DNA of 64,000 nucleotides from positions 44,662 to 108,661 of the forward strand of contig NZ_JQGC01000019.1 of assembly GCF_000743575.1 (NCBI RefSeq), in the 5' to 3' direction. The translations under genes and the position numbers were made by a program. This document shows, piece by piece, positions 26,289 through 34,571 of the stretch; the first letter of the stretch is position 1, and every line of letters starts with the position of its first letter. The DNA is from Devosia riboflavina (GTDB lineage Bacteria > Pseudomonadota > Alphaproteobacteria > Rhizobiales > Devosiaceae). The notes under the pieces are model-generated. The model searched no databases. It was not told the DNA's origin and worked only from the letters and a program-made list of their open reading frames with translations.

Positions 26289-26873
26289 ATGCCCAGATTG
26301 ACCGAAGAGCGCCGCCAGCAGCGGCGCGACCAGATTCTCGATGCCGCCCGCGGCTGCTTCCTGCGCCAGGGGCTGCATTCCACTTCCATGGACGACATCA
26401 TCGCCGCCTGCGGCCTCTCGGCCGGCGCGGTCTATGCGCATTTCAAGGGCAAGGACGATATCATCGTTTCGGCCCTCGCCGGTTCGATGCTGCGGCTCGA
26501 AGAGGTGCTGGCCCCGTGTTTTGCCGAGCGGCCCTTGCCGCCGCCGGCGGCTTTTCTTTCCGGTCTCATCGCAGCCATAGAGCATTTCGCGCAACGCGCC
26601 GGCTTCGACCTGCGTCAGGTGGCGGTGCTGGGCTGGGCCGAATCCCAGCGCAATCCGGCCATGGCCGACATTCTCACGGCTGCGCATGCGCGCTATCGTC
26701 TGGCGCTCGAAACGATCGTCGCGCAATGGAAAGCCCAGCAACTGATAGCCCCGGAAGCCGATGCCGGGGCCGTGGCGGCGACCCTGCTGACCCTCGTCAT
26801 GGGCAATACGGCCGAAGCCGCGATTTTCAAGGGCAGTTCCGGCGCTCCGGGCGCCGGGCTTGCCTGGCTTTAG
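26289..26873 (+). CDS. TetR family transcriptional regulator
   Basis: A 194-residue repressor. The N-terminal helix-turn-helix spans about residues 10-55 (RDQILDAARGCFLRQGLHSTSM..IIAACGLSAGAVYAHFKGKDDII); the rest is the variable helical ligand domain. The start lies 14 bp after the second palindrome. The stop overlaps the convergent rluD stop by 4 bp. It presumably controls itself and the MBL hydrolase. Confidence 0.92.
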   Translation: MPRLTEERRQQRRDQILDAARGCFLRQGLHSTSMDDIIAACGLSAGAVYAHFKGKDDIIVSALAGSMLRLEEVLAPCFAERPLPPPAAFLSGLIAAIEHFAQRAGFDLRQVAVLGWAESQRNPAMADILTAAHARYRLALETIVAQWKAQQLIAPEADAGAVAATLLTLVMGNTAEAAIFKGSSGAPGAGLAWL

Positions 26874-27898
26874 CGCGCAAAAGCCTTGTCATAGGGTTCG
26901 AGCGCGTCCTGCAGTGCCTGCAAGTCCTCGGGCATGTCAGCCTCGAACATCATCTCTTCGCCCGTCACCGGATGCTCGAAGCCGAGTTCGGCGGCATGCA
27001 GCGCCTGCCGCCCAAGGGCGCGAATGGCGCCGGCCAATTCCGCGGGCAGGCGATTGACCTTGGTCGCATAGCCCGAGGCATAAATCTGGTCGGCGACCAG
27101 CGGATGGCCGATATGGGCCAGGTGTACGCGGATCTGGTGGGTCCTGCCGGTTTCGAGCTGGCACTGGATGCGGGTAATGTCCCACTTCTCTTCGCCATAG
27201 CGCGCTTCCACGGCATAGTGCGTGATCGCCTCGCGCCCATCCTTGCGCACGGCCTGCTTCAGCCGATTGCCGGGATCGCGCCCGAGCGGCGCATCGACCG
27301 AGCCCATGGCGCTCTGCGTCGAACCCCAGGCATAGGCGATATAGGCGCGGTGCAGCGGCCCAGTGCGGCCGTGATCGGCAAATTGCTCGGAGAGATGCTT
27401 GTGCGCCTTCTCGGTCTTGGCGGCCACCATGACGCCCGAGGTGTCGCGGTCGAGCCGATGCACGATGCCGGGGCGCTTGACCCCGCCAATGCCTTTCAGG
27501 CTTTCCCCGCAATGGAAGATCAGCGCATTGACCAGCGTGCCATTGGGCGAGCCGGGAGCAGGGTGCACCACCATGCCAACGGGCTTGTTGATGACGATGA
27601 GGTCGTCGTCCTCATAGAGGATATCGAGCGGAATATCCTCTGCCGCCGGTTCGGGATCTTCCGGGGGTGGGGCAAGAAGGACGATTGTCTCGCCGGCCTT
27701 CAAGCGATACTTGGGTTCGCTGACGGGTTTGCCGTCGATGGTGACGGCGCCATTGAGGATCAGGTCCTTGATGCGGCTGCGACTCAGGACGTCGTGCTCT
27801 TTGGCGAGCACGGCATCGAGCCTGCCCCCGGCGTTGGTTTCATCGACGACAAGTTCGATCGGCTCGCCCTCGAATTCGAAATCGGTATCGTCCGCCAT
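26870..27898 (-). CDS. rluD: Ribosomal large subunit pseudouridine synthase, RluD type
   Basis: A 342-residue RNA-modifying enzyme that isomerises uridines of helix 69 in 23S rRNA (family knowledge). The N-terminal S4 RNA-binding domain is at about 25-80 (LSRSRIKDLILNGAVTIDGKP), and the catalytic block GIVHRLDRDTSGVMVAAKT is at about 155 with the active-site Asp in HRLD. The late LETGRTHQIRVHLAHIGHP is the other family signature. Its start codon shares bases with the divergent membrane-protein gene. RluD versus RluC was judged by length and motifs only. Confidence 0.9.
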   Translation of the reverse strand: MADDTDFEFEGEPIELVVDETNAGGRLDAVLAKEHDVLSRSRIKDLILNGAVTIDGKPVSEPKYRLKAGETIVLLAPPPEDPEPAAEDIPLDILYEDDDLIVINKPVGMVVHPAPGSPNGTLVNALIFHCGESLKGIGGVKRPGIVHRLDRDTSGVMVAAKTEKAHKHLSEQFADHGRTGPLHRAYIAYAWGSTQSAMGSVDAPLGRDPGNRLKQAVRKDGREAITHYAVEARYGEEKWDITRIQCQLETGRTHQIRVHLAHIGHPLVADQIYASGYATKVNRLPAELAGAIRALGRQALHAAELGFEHPVTGEEMMFEADMPEDLQALQDALEPYDKAFAR

Positions 27899-28250
27899 GA
27901 GTGATCCTGAAAAGTCCGGCAATAAGCCCGCCCCTGCCGAAACCGAAGTCTCGCCCGAGGCTGCCGCCGCTATTGGAAAAGCACGCCGCTCGGCGGGTGT
28001 CGCCATGGGCATCATGTTGCTGGGCTTTATGGCGATTGGCGTGGCCGTTGTCTATCGCCTCATGCGCGATGCGCCCCCGCCGACCATCGCCGCAAGCGTC
28101 AGCGTGCCCCAGGGTTCGGAGGTGCTTTCCTCGCTCACCGTCGATGGCACCATCCAGGTCACCTATCGCGCCGGGGGCGCGGTGATGCTGGCCGTGTTCG
28201 ATTCCAAGACCGGCGAATTGCGCCAGAGCACGGAAATCGCGGCGCGGTAG
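27897..28250 (+). CDS. Small single-pass membrane protein (DUF6476-like?)
   Basis: A 117-residue protein with a Pro/Glu-rich cytosolic start, one transmembrane helix at about 35-56 (GVAMGIMLLGFMAIGVAVVYRL) and a short exported domain containing LSSLTVDGTIQVTYRAGG. I recall such proteins beside rluD in alphaproteobacteria (DUF6476), but the family assignment is from memory. The ATG at 27897-27899 overlaps the complement of the rluD start at 27896-27898. Function unknown. Confidence 0.75.
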   Translation: MSDPEKSGNKPAPAETEVSPEAAAAIGKARRSAGVAMGIMLLGFMAIGVAVVYRLMRDAPPPTIAASVSVPQGSEVLSSLTVDGTIQVTYRAGGAVMLAVFDSKTGELRQSTEIAAR

Positions 28251-28261
28251 TGCTGGAGGGC

Positions 28262-29431
28262 CTAGCGCCCCTGAATTTCCCGCAGCGCTGCGAGGCGATC
28301 CGACACCGAACCGCGACGCGGACCTTCGCCCGTCGGCGGCTCCAGCGTGCCCATTGTCTCGCCATCGTCGGCAAAGCGCTGGACACGGTCGAAGAGGCTC
28401 TCTTCGACATTGGTTTCGAGCGGCGTATCGTGATCGACGGCATAGACCAGCCGGCTGACGCTGGCGGCGATATCATTGAGCTTTTCGCGCAGATGCGCCT
28501 CTTCGAACCGCTCGGTCTGCCAATCGGCAAGGATCGAGGATTCGACATTGGCGACCTTGGAACGCAGGCGCTCCACCTCGTCTTCGAGGCCAAGCTTGTC
28601 GGCCAGCAATTGCTCGACGCGGCCATTGCTCTCTGCAACTGCCTCGCTCGACTCTGCCAATAGGGCATTGAGCCGATTTTCGGCGCTGGCCATGCGTGCT
28701 TCCGCCGCCACCAGCGCTTCGGCATTTTCCTCGTCGCGCGCATCGCGCCGGGCGAGGGCATCGCGCATCTGGGCGATGGCGGCATTGGCGTCCGAGGAGC
28801 GGCGATCGGAATTTTCCAACCGCTCGATCAGGCTGCGCGCCTGCTCTTCGAGAAAGCTGGCGCGCTTGCGCTCGATGGCGAGCAGCGCAGTCAGCCGATC
28901 GACATCCTGGTCATAGTCGCCGCTGAGGTTTTCGCCGCCGGTTGCCTCCGGAAAACCCTCGCGCAGGCTCCCGCGCAGGGTTTCGATTTCTTCCTGGCGC
29001 ACTTCAACGTCGCGGTCGCGCATGCGCAACCGCTGGGCGAGGTCCGTGCCGTCTTTTTCAAGCTCCAGAATACGCGCCCGCAGATCGACCTGCCGGCTTT
29101 CAAGCTCGGAAACCACGGCCATGTGCTGCTCGCGCTCGGCTTTCAACGCACCGAGATCGGTGCGCTTCTGGTTCACATCGCTCAATTGCTCAGCGAGCCG
29201 CTTGCGCAGCGTCTCGACATTCATTTCGAGCCGGCGGGTCGAAAGCGCGAATTCGGCCCGCAACTGGTCCTTGTCGGCGCGGAATTCGGAGAGGGTGATC
29301 GGGGTCGCAGCTTCGATGCGGCGCTTGGTCAGGCGTACGGCACGTTTCCACACCGCCGGCATGATGATCAGCGCGACCAGCCCTGCCACCAGCAGGCCCA
29401 GCGCAAAATACATCATGTTTTCGATCAGCAT
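28262..29431 (-). CDS. Membrane-anchored coiled-coil protein
   Basis: A 389-residue protein with an N-terminal transmembrane helix (residues about 6-26, FALGLLVAGLVALIIMPAVW) followed by basic residues and about 300 residues of heptad-rich coiled coil full of Glu, Arg, Leu and Ala. A short C-terminal tail ends in SVSDRLAALREIQGR. The architecture suggests a cytosolic rod tethered to the membrane. No enzymatic motif is visible. The start at 29431 puts the helix first; the frame reaches 29479. It may belong to a Rhizobiales-conserved hypothetical family, but I do not recognise it. Confidence 0.8.
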   Translation of the reverse strand: MLIENMMYFALGLLVAGLVALIIMPAVWKRAVRLTKRRIEAATPITLSEFRADKDQLRAEFALSTRRLEMNVETLRKRLAEQLSDVNQKRTDLGALKAEREQHMAVVSELESRQVDLRARILELEKDGTDLAQRLRMRDRDVEVRQEEIETLRGSLREGFPEATGGENLSGDYDQDVDRLTALLAIERKRASFLEEQARSLIERLENSDRRSSDANAAIAQMRDALARRDARDEENAEALVAAEARMASAENRLNALLAESSEAVAESNGRVEQLLADKLGLEDEVERLRSKVANVESSILADWQTERFEEAHLREKLNDIAASVSRLVYAVDHDTPLETNVEESLFDRVQRFADDGETMGTLEPPTGEGPRRGSVSDRLAALREIQGR

Positions 29432-29557
29432 CGTGCGTACTCCGGCTGCAAGCAGCCCCGGCAAAGCCGGCTCGTCCATATTCCGATTTACCGCTCAGGT
29501 TTTATCCTGGCCATCTCCACAGAAGATTAACCCTAACGGCTTTAGGACACGAGTCAC

Positions 29558-29584
29558 GAAAAAGCCGGGGACAAAGCCCCGGCT
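29558..29584 (-). terminator. Rho-independent terminator of eipA
   Basis: An 8-bp stem AGCCGGGG/CCCCGGCT with a 6-nt loop is followed on the minus strand by TTTTTC, 31 bp after the eipA stop. Confidence 0.87.
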
Positions 29585-29614
29585 CATCAATTTGCTCAAC
29601 GGAAAATCCTGCCG

Positions 29615-30187
29615 TCAAAACGGGTTCCAGGTCGGTTGATTGGTGAAGTTGAGATAGCCGACATTGATGCCGAGACGGGCGCCGACGCCGGAACGGATCG
29701 GCACGACCACCACATTGCCGCGCTTGGTCACGGTCATGCCCAGGCCACCGATCACATAGGCGGAGCCATCGACGCCGGGATAGCGGCCCAGAATTTCCTC
29801 GATGGTCTGCAGATTATAAACCAGCATCATGACCTTCGAGCCGTCGCCGCCGACGTCGAAACCGATGCTCGGACCCTGCCAGAAGATCGAATATTCCCCG
29901 GCATTGCGGGTATAGAGTTTGCCCTCGCCATATTTGGCGCCGACAAAAAGCGCGCCGCCGGCTTCCTCGCCGAGGATATAGCCATTGGGCAGGCCGAACT
30001 GGCTCACGGCCTTTTCAACGACCGAGGCGAGGCCCTGGCTGGCAGAGCCGAAGAACTGGTGTCCGCTTTCGACCAGTTCTTCACCGGAATAGGTATCGCT
30101 CAGCGAACCCTGTGCCAGGGCGGGCGCCGCGGCGGGCAGTGCGAGCGCCAGCAAAAGGGCACCGATTTTGGCCAGGCGTTTGAACAT
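29615..30187 (-). CDS. eipA: Envelope integrity protein EipA (DUF1134)
   Basis: A 190-residue periplasmic protein. The signal peptide (KIGALLLALALPAAAPALAQ) is followed by the DUF1134 domain with FGSASQGLASVVEKA, GALFVGAKYGEG and GPSIGFDVGGDGSKVMMLVYN. In Brucella this family is EipA, needed for cell-envelope integrity and transcribed under CtrA control. Here a CtrA-like box lies 30-45 bp before the start codon. It is divergent from the YHS-domain gene and has its own terminator. Confidence 0.92.
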   Translation of the reverse strand: MFKRLAKIGALLLALALPAAAPALAQGSLSDTYSGEELVESGHQFFGSASQGLASVVEKAVSQFGLPNGYILGEEAGGALFVGAKYGEGKLYTRNAGEYSIFWQGPSIGFDVGGDGSKVMMLVYNLQTIEEILGRYPGVDGSAYVIGGLGMTVTKRGNVVVVPIRSGVGARLGINVGYLNFTNQPTWNPF

Positions 30188-30216
30188 GGATCATCTCCCT
30201 TGGGCGGCTCAGCGTG

Positions 30217-30232
30217 GTTACGAAGACATTAA
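30217..30232 (-). promoter_or_regulatory. Candidate CtrA box of eipA
   Basis: The minus strand reads TTAA-N7-GTAAC (TTAATGTCTTCGTAAC), one mismatch from the consensus TTAA-N7-TTAAC. Its position before eipA agrees with the known CtrA control of eipA in Brucella. Confidence 0.55.
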
Positions 30233-30284
30233 GGTCTTTGCGGCAAATTTACCGCCGACGACGTGCCGTTCCTGGATTTCGATC

Positions 30285-30782
30285 ATGCAGCAAACCTCTA
30301 AACAAATCTTAACCATGTTCGCCGTGGTGCTGCCGCTTTTCTGGCCGTTTTCCGCCCATTTTACCCCCGCGCTCGCTCAGTCCGTCGTCAGCTACATCAC
30401 CACCGATCCGCTCACCGGCATCGCCATCGGCGGCATGGATCCGGTCTCCTATTTCACCGAAACCGCGCCGCAGCCGGGCAAGCCGGAATATGAATTCTAC
30501 TGGATGGGCGCGCCCTGGCATTTTGCCAATGAGGCCAATTTCGAGGTTTTCAAGCGCCATCCGGAAATCTATGCGCCCCAATATGGTGGCCATGGCGCCA
30601 TGAGCATGGCGCGCGGTTTCGTTTCGGATTCCGATCCGCGGCTCTATACCGTGTTCAAGGACCGCCTCTTCCTCTTCTATTCGGCAGCCAATCGCGAGGC
30701 ATTCCTGCTCGCGCCCGATGCTGCCGCCCGCCAGGGCGCCGCGAACTGGCCCTCATTGTCCAAAACGCTATCGACGCAGTAG
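30285..30782 (+). CDS. YHS domain-containing secreted protein
   Basis: A 165-residue exported protein. The signal peptide spans about residues 10-32 (MFAVVLPLFWPFSAHFTPALAQ). The YHS-like domain follows with GIAIGGMDPVSYFTE and KPEYEFYWMGAPWHFANEANFEVFKRHPEIY-type sequence (read as separate blocks) and YGGHGAMSMARG. YHS domains are linked to copper or other metal handling, but the metal-binding cysteine is not seen here. The ATG at 30315 is an alternative start. The divergent eipA gene shares its promoter region. Confidence 0.82.
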   Translation: MQQTSKQILTMFAVVLPLFWPFSAHFTPALAQSVVSYITTDPLTGIAIGGMDPVSYFTETAPQPGKPEYEFYWMGAPWHFANEANFEVFKRHPEIYAPQYGGHGAMSMARGFVSDSDPRLYTVFKDRLFLFYSAANREAFLLAPDAAARQGAANWPSLSKTLSTQ

Positions 30783-30851
30783 TGCTGCGCCGCGCCTCCC
30801 TTTATCCTCTCAATGACTGATTCACCGCTTCGGCGGGCATGGAGACCTAAG

Positions 30852-31562
30852 ATGACCGATATCATTGAGCTCAAGGCAACGGACCTCGCCGCAATGCTGT
30901 GCTCGCGGGTTTGCCATGACCTGATCAACCCCATCGGCGCCATCGGCAACGGGCTCGAAGTTCTTGCCGATCCCTCGCAGGCCGAAATGTCGGAAGGCGC
31001 GCGCGACCTCATCGCCAGCGCCGCCAAGCAGAGCCGCGCAAAACTCGAATTCGCCCGCCTCGCCTATGGCGCTTCCTCGACCGCCGGTACCGATATCGAT
31101 ACGCGCGAATGCGAGCGCGTCGCACGCATTCTCTTCGATATCGAAAAAGCCGATCTCGACTGGCAGGTGCCGCTGATCCTCCTGCCCAAGCACAAGGCCA
31201 AGCTCCTCATGAACATGTTGCTGATCGCAGCGGGTTCCGTGCCGCGCGGCGGCCTCGTCACGGTCAAGGTCACCGGCCCCGCCGGCGAAGAAAAGTTCGA
31301 ATTCAATTCCAAGAGTGACCCGGAAAAGCGCCAGAAGACCCTGGTTCCTTCCGGTTCCGCCGGCCTTCTCTCGGGCATGCCGGAAGAAGGTTCGGTCGAT
31401 GCCCGCGGCATCCAGCCCTTCTATACCGGCCTTCTCGCCCGCATGACCGATATGGAGCTCGATATCGGCATCGAAACCGACGTCTTCTTCTTCACCGCGA
31501 TTCCGAAAGCCAAGGAAGAAGCGGTGGCCGAAGAGGCCAAGGCGGAGACCGCCGGCGAATAG
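30852..31562 (+). CDS. chpT: Histidine phosphotransferase ChpT
   Basis: A 236-residue pseudo-histidine-kinase phosphotransferase that passes phosphate from CckA to CtrA and CpdR. The phosphoacceptor is His22 in CSRVCHDLINPIGAIGNG, in a DHp-like dimerisation helix. The C-terminal half is the degenerate ATPase-like domain. A Glu/Ala-rich tail ends the protein. The ATG at 30852 follows GGAGACCTAAG; the frame is open to 30813. A GATTC (GANTC methylation motif) lies in the short upstream region. It is followed by a single-domain response regulator, and ctrA is 3 kb away. Confidence 0.92.
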   Translation: MTDIIELKATDLAAMLCSRVCHDLINPIGAIGNGLEVLADPSQAEMSEGARDLIASAAKQSRAKLEFARLAYGASSTAGTDIDTRECERVARILFDIEKADLDWQVPLILLPKHKAKLLMNMLLIAAGSVPRGGLVTVKVTGPAGEEKFEFNSKSDPEKRQKTLVPSGSAGLLSGMPEEGSVDARGIQPFYTGLLARMTDMELDIGIETDVFFFTAIPKAKEEAVAEEAKAETAGE

Positions 31563-31638
31563 TTGGCACTTTGCTAACCATTCCCAAACCACTTACCGCG
31601 CATAGTCCGGGCAGCGCCTGTCTGCCCGGAGCTTTGTC

Positions 31639-32010
31639 ATGCCCACATGCCTGATCGTTGACGACTCCACCGTCGTACGCAAAGTGGCGCGCCGTATTCT
31701 CGAAGATATCGATTATACGGTCGAAGAGGCGGAAGACGGCCAGGAAGCCTTCGAAAAGTGCAAGGCGAACATGCCCGACGCGATCCTCCTCGATTGGAAC
31801 ATGCCGATCATGAGCGGGCTCGAATTTCTGAAGCTTCTGCGCGCCTATATTGGCGGGGAGAAGCCGCGCATCGTCTATTGCACGGTCGAGCATGACATCG
31901 GCGCCATCGCCCTTGCCCGCAAGGAAGGCGCCGACGATTATATGCTGAAGCCGTTCGACCGGAACAGCCTCGAAGCCAAGTTCGACCTCAGCCGGATCGA
32001 AGCGGCCTAG
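31639..32010 (+). CDS. Single-domain CheY-like response regulator
   Basis: A 123-residue receiver domain without output domain. The acidic pocket is Asp8-Asp9, the phosphoacceptor Asp52 in LLDWNMP, with the conserved Thr in VYCTVEHD and Lys in MLKPFD. Its place behind chpT suggests a ChpT partner; a CpdR role is conceivable but the sequence alone does not decide between CpdR, DivK-like or CheY-like roles. Its leader holds CTAACCAT at 31574-31581 (one base from the TTAACCAT half-site) and an 8-bp hairpin CCGGGCAG/CTGCCCGG at 31607-31629. The stop overlaps the convergent sigma-factor stop. Confidence 0.9.
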   Translation: MPTCLIVDDSTVVRKVARRILEDIDYTVEEAEDGQEAFEKCKANMPDAILLDWNMPIMSGLEFLKLLRAYIGGEKPRIVYCTVEHDIGAIALARKEGADDYMLKPFDRNSLEAKFDLSRIEAA

Positions 32011-33272
32011 GCCGCCACCTCCGCCGCCCTGCCGAGCAGATAAGCCTTCTCGCGCTCGTTGCGCGTCAATTCCGCCGCCTTCAGAAAATCGAGATTGGCT
32101 TCCGTATGCCGCTCGAGCTTGCGGAGGAGGTCGCCGCGCACGCCATAGAGCAGGTGATAATTCTCCAGCATGCCGCCGGCATGGATGGATTCGACGAGAG
32201 GCAGCGCCGCCGCCGGCCCTTCGGCCATGGATACCGCCACGGCCCGGTTCAATTCGACCACCGGCGAGGGCATGATTTCCACCAGCACGGCATAGAGCGA
32301 CGCGATCCGCCGCCAATCCGTATCGCCGGCCCGACGGGCCCTGGCGTGGCACGCCGCAATGGCGGCCTGCAAGGCATAGGGCCCGGCAACGCCATTGAGC
32401 GCATTGACGCGATCGAGCCCGGCAAGGCCGCGGCGGATCATCAACTGGTCCCAGAGCGCCCGGTTCTGGTCCGGCAGCAATATCGGTTCGCCCTTGGCAT
32501 TGGTGCGGGCATTGACGCGGCTATGCTGGATTTCCATCAGCGCCAGGAGCCCATGGACTTCCGGCTCGTCCGGCATCAACCGCGCCAGGATGCGCCCCAT
32601 GCGCATCGCCTCTTCGCAGAGCTGCGGCCGCATCCAGTCTTCGCCTGCTGTCGCCGAATAGCCTTCGTTGAAAATGAGATAGAGCACGCCCAGCACGGAT
32701 TGGAGCCGCTCGGCGCGCTCCTCGCCGCGAGGCACTTCATAGGGCACGCCGGCATCGGCAATGGTGCGCTTGGCGCGCACGATGCGCTGGCCGATGGTCG
32801 TGTCATTGGCGAGAAAGGCCCGGGCGATCTCTTCCGTCGTCAGCCCGCCGATCAGCCGCAGCGTCAGCGCGACGCGGCTTTCGGCCGGCAGAATCGGATG
32901 GCAAGATGTGAAAATCAGGCGCAGGAGATCGTCGCCGACATCGTCGTCCATGCTGTCATGGATGGCGGTTTCGGCGTCCGGCACCTCGTCCTCCATGATG
33001 CGGCCGACCTCTTCGAGCTTTCCCGCCGCCATCTTGCGGTGGCGGAAATAGTCGATGGCCTTGCGCTTGCCCGCCTGCATCAGCCAGGCGCCGGGATTGC
33101 GTGGCACCCCGGTTTCCGGCCAGTGTTTCAGCGCCGCCATCAGGGCGTCCTGCGCCAGTTCCTCGGCCAGCGAGATGTCGCGCACGAGCCTCGTCAAACC
33201 GGCGATCAGCCGCGCCTGCTCGACGCGCCAGACGGTCGCTATGGCCTTGTCGGTTTCTTGGCGATTGCTCAT
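32007..33272 (-). CDS. ECF42-type RNA polymerase sigma factor with C-terminal helical extension
   Basis: A 421-residue sigma factor, much longer than an ordinary ECF sigma. Region 2 (LVRDISLAEELAQDALMAALKHWPETG and GAWLMQAGKRKAIDYFRHRK as separate blocks) and region 4 (LTTEEIARAFLANDTTIGQRIVRAKRTI) occupy the first 190 residues. The rest is a TPR-like domain with LYLIFNEGYSATAG and VELNRAVAVSMAEGP, typical of the ECF42/DUF6596 group. The ATG at 33272 has GGAGGGG upstream. ECF42 genes usually neighbour a YCII/DGPF protein gene, which is absent here. Confidence 0.9.
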   Translation of the reverse strand: MSNRQETDKAIATVWRVEQARLIAGLTRLVRDISLAEELAQDALMAALKHWPETGVPRNPGAWLMQAGKRKAIDYFRHRKMAAGKLEEVGRIMEDEVPDAETAIHDSMDDDVGDDLLRLIFTSCHPILPAESRVALTLRLIGGLTTEEIARAFLANDTTIGQRIVRAKRTIADAGVPYEVPRGEERAERLQSVLGVLYLIFNEGYSATAGEDWMRPQLCEEAMRMGRILARLMPDEPEVHGLLALMEIQHSRVNARTNAKGEPILLPDQNRALWDQLMIRRGLAGLDRVNALNGVAGPYALQAAIAACHARARRAGDTDWRRIASLYAVLVEIMPSPVVELNRAVAVSMAEGPAAALPLVESIHAGGMLENYHLLYGVRGDLLRKLERHTEANLDFLKAAELTRNEREKAYLLGRAAEVAA

Positions 33273-33353
33273 CGGCCCCTCCAAATCGCGGGCAAATCTG
33301 CCAGCGAAGTGGCACGAGGAAAAGACCGGAGTGACTGATCCCGGCAGGCGTGA

Positions 33354-34220
33354 TCATTGATCGAACATGCCCTTGGGCGTTTCACCCTCGAGGAAGGGCT
33401 CCGTAAAACCCATCAGCAGGTCGACCTGATCGATCACCGCCGTGTGCGAGGTTGCCGGCAGAATAGCAAGGCGCGAGGCGCCGAGTGGCTGGCCCATATC
33501 GCCCGGCTCGCCGCCGCCCAGCAGGCGGAACATGCTCACGAGATGTTCGAGCGTCATCATGTCCGCATCGCCCGCAATGATCAGCACCGGCGATTTCAAT
33601 TCCTTGACCTCGTCGCCCCAGGCAAGCGGCTCGTGCTCGAGCGCAATCATGCGCTCGACAAAGGGGCGAAAGCCCTCGGGATTGGGGGCATATTGCTTCC
33701 AGGCATCTTCCATCGGCGAACCGATGAACATTTCGGGCACCATGGTCGGGATCATGGCGAGAAAGGCCGGCTGTGCGCCTTCCATGTCATAGCTGACTGA
33801 AGCAGCAACAAGCTGGTCGACCTTTTCCGGATGGTCGATGGCGAGCCGCAGCCCGGCAGCGGCGCCCATGGAATAGCCAAAGATATCGGCCTTTTCCAGG
33901 CCAACCGCGTCCATGAAGGCAGCAACATCGCTGGCAAGATTGGGATAGGTGATCGGCCGGTCGATATCTTCCGTCCGCCCATGCCCCTGGAACTCGATGG
34001 CATAGACCGTGTGGTTTTCCGCCAGCGCCGGAATGATGCCGCCCATGGTCGGGATGTTCATATAGGCGCCGTGCAGCACGACGATCGGATCGCCGGAGCC
34101 GGACACTTCATAATAAAGGTCCATGCCATTGACCTCGACCGTCTTGCCCTCCGGCGCTGTCTGGGCGAGGGCAGGGGTCGCAATCAGCATCATGGCGGCG
34201 ATAGGGGCAAAGCGCAGCAT
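33354..34220 (-). CDS. Exported alpha/beta hydrolase
   Basis: A 288-residue periplasmic hydrolase. A signal peptide (FAPIAAMMLIATPALAQ) is followed by the alpha/beta fold: the oxyanion strand VVLHGAYMN, the nucleophile elbow GYSMGA around residue 117, the acid Asp in IAGDADMM around 235 and the base His in PATSHTAV near the end. The ATG at 34220 follows GAGGAGACG. It stands alone between a sigma-factor gene and a small divergent ORF. Substrate unknown. Confidence 0.88.
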   Translation of the reverse strand: MLRFAPIAAMMLIATPALAQTAPEGKTVEVNGMDLYYEVSGSGDPIVVLHGAYMNIPTMGGIIPALAENHTVYAIEFQGHGRTEDIDRPITYPNLASDVAAFMDAVGLEKADIFGYSMGAAAGLRLAIDHPEKVDQLVAASVSYDMEGAQPAFLAMIPTMVPEMFIGSPMEDAWKQYAPNPEGFRPFVERMIALEHEPLAWGDEVKELKSPVLIIAGDADMMTLEHLVSMFRLLGGGEPGDMGQPLGASRLAILPATSHTAVIDQVDLLMGFTEPFLEGETPKGMFDQ

Positions 34221-34383
34221 TTTCGTCTCCTCGATAGTGGCCCTAAGGGGCATTTCGACAAGACGACGAACCAGTTGCGCGGAAACAGACACAGCCCACG
34301 CACTTTTTTACCCGTAATGCAGTCAGCTTCGGTTCAGCTTGGCACGGCTAGAGGCACGCGCACATGTTTCGAGGGGAAACGTC

Positions 34384-34512
34384 ATGCGCACCATATCCAT
34401 CCTGGTCTTTATCGCCTGCTTTGCCGTGTCCATCGGGGGCGTCCGGCCTCAGGCGCTCTGGCAGGAGCTGATTTTCGGCACCAATGCTGAGGGCACAACG
34501 GCCGCTAATTGA
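34384..34512 (+). CDS. Small 42-residue hydrophobic protein, convergent with ctrA
   Basis: A short ORF with a signal- or membrane-anchor-like N-terminus (MRTISILVFIACFAVSIGG) and a polar tail ending in GTNAEGTTAAN. A purine-rich GAGGGGAAA lies 7 bp before the ATG, and a bidirectional terminator begins 14 bp after the stop, so it looks like a real transcription unit of 34221-34557. It has no family I recognise. The evidence is the start signal, terminator and hydrophobic pattern only. Confidence 0.55.
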   Translation: MRTISILVFIACFAVSIGGVRPQALWQELIFGTNAEGTTAAN

Positions 34513-34525
34513 GGCCAAAAACAAA

Positions 34526-34559
34526 AAGCCCCGCAGCGGAGGCGGGGCTTTTCGTTTCT
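34526..34559. terminator. Bidirectional terminator between the small ORF and ctrA
   Basis: A 9-bp stem AAGCCCCGC/GCGGGGCTT (34526-34534 with 34542-34550) is flanked by AAAAACAAA on the left and TTCGTTT on the right, so it can serve both the + strand ORF and ctrA on the - strand. Confidence 0.9.
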
Positions 34560-34571
34560 ATCGACCTGAGA

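Noticed and set aside
31639..32010. Naming the single-domain receiver cpdR
   Set aside because: Receiver domains are too alike; only its location next to chpT supports CpdR, and other single-domain regulators occupy this place in relatives.
34340..34356. Sigma-54-like promoter before the 42-residue ORF
   Set aside because: TGGCACG is a perfect -24 element, but the -12 GC dinucleotide is displaced by one base and the TTG is missing, so the match fails the required spacing.
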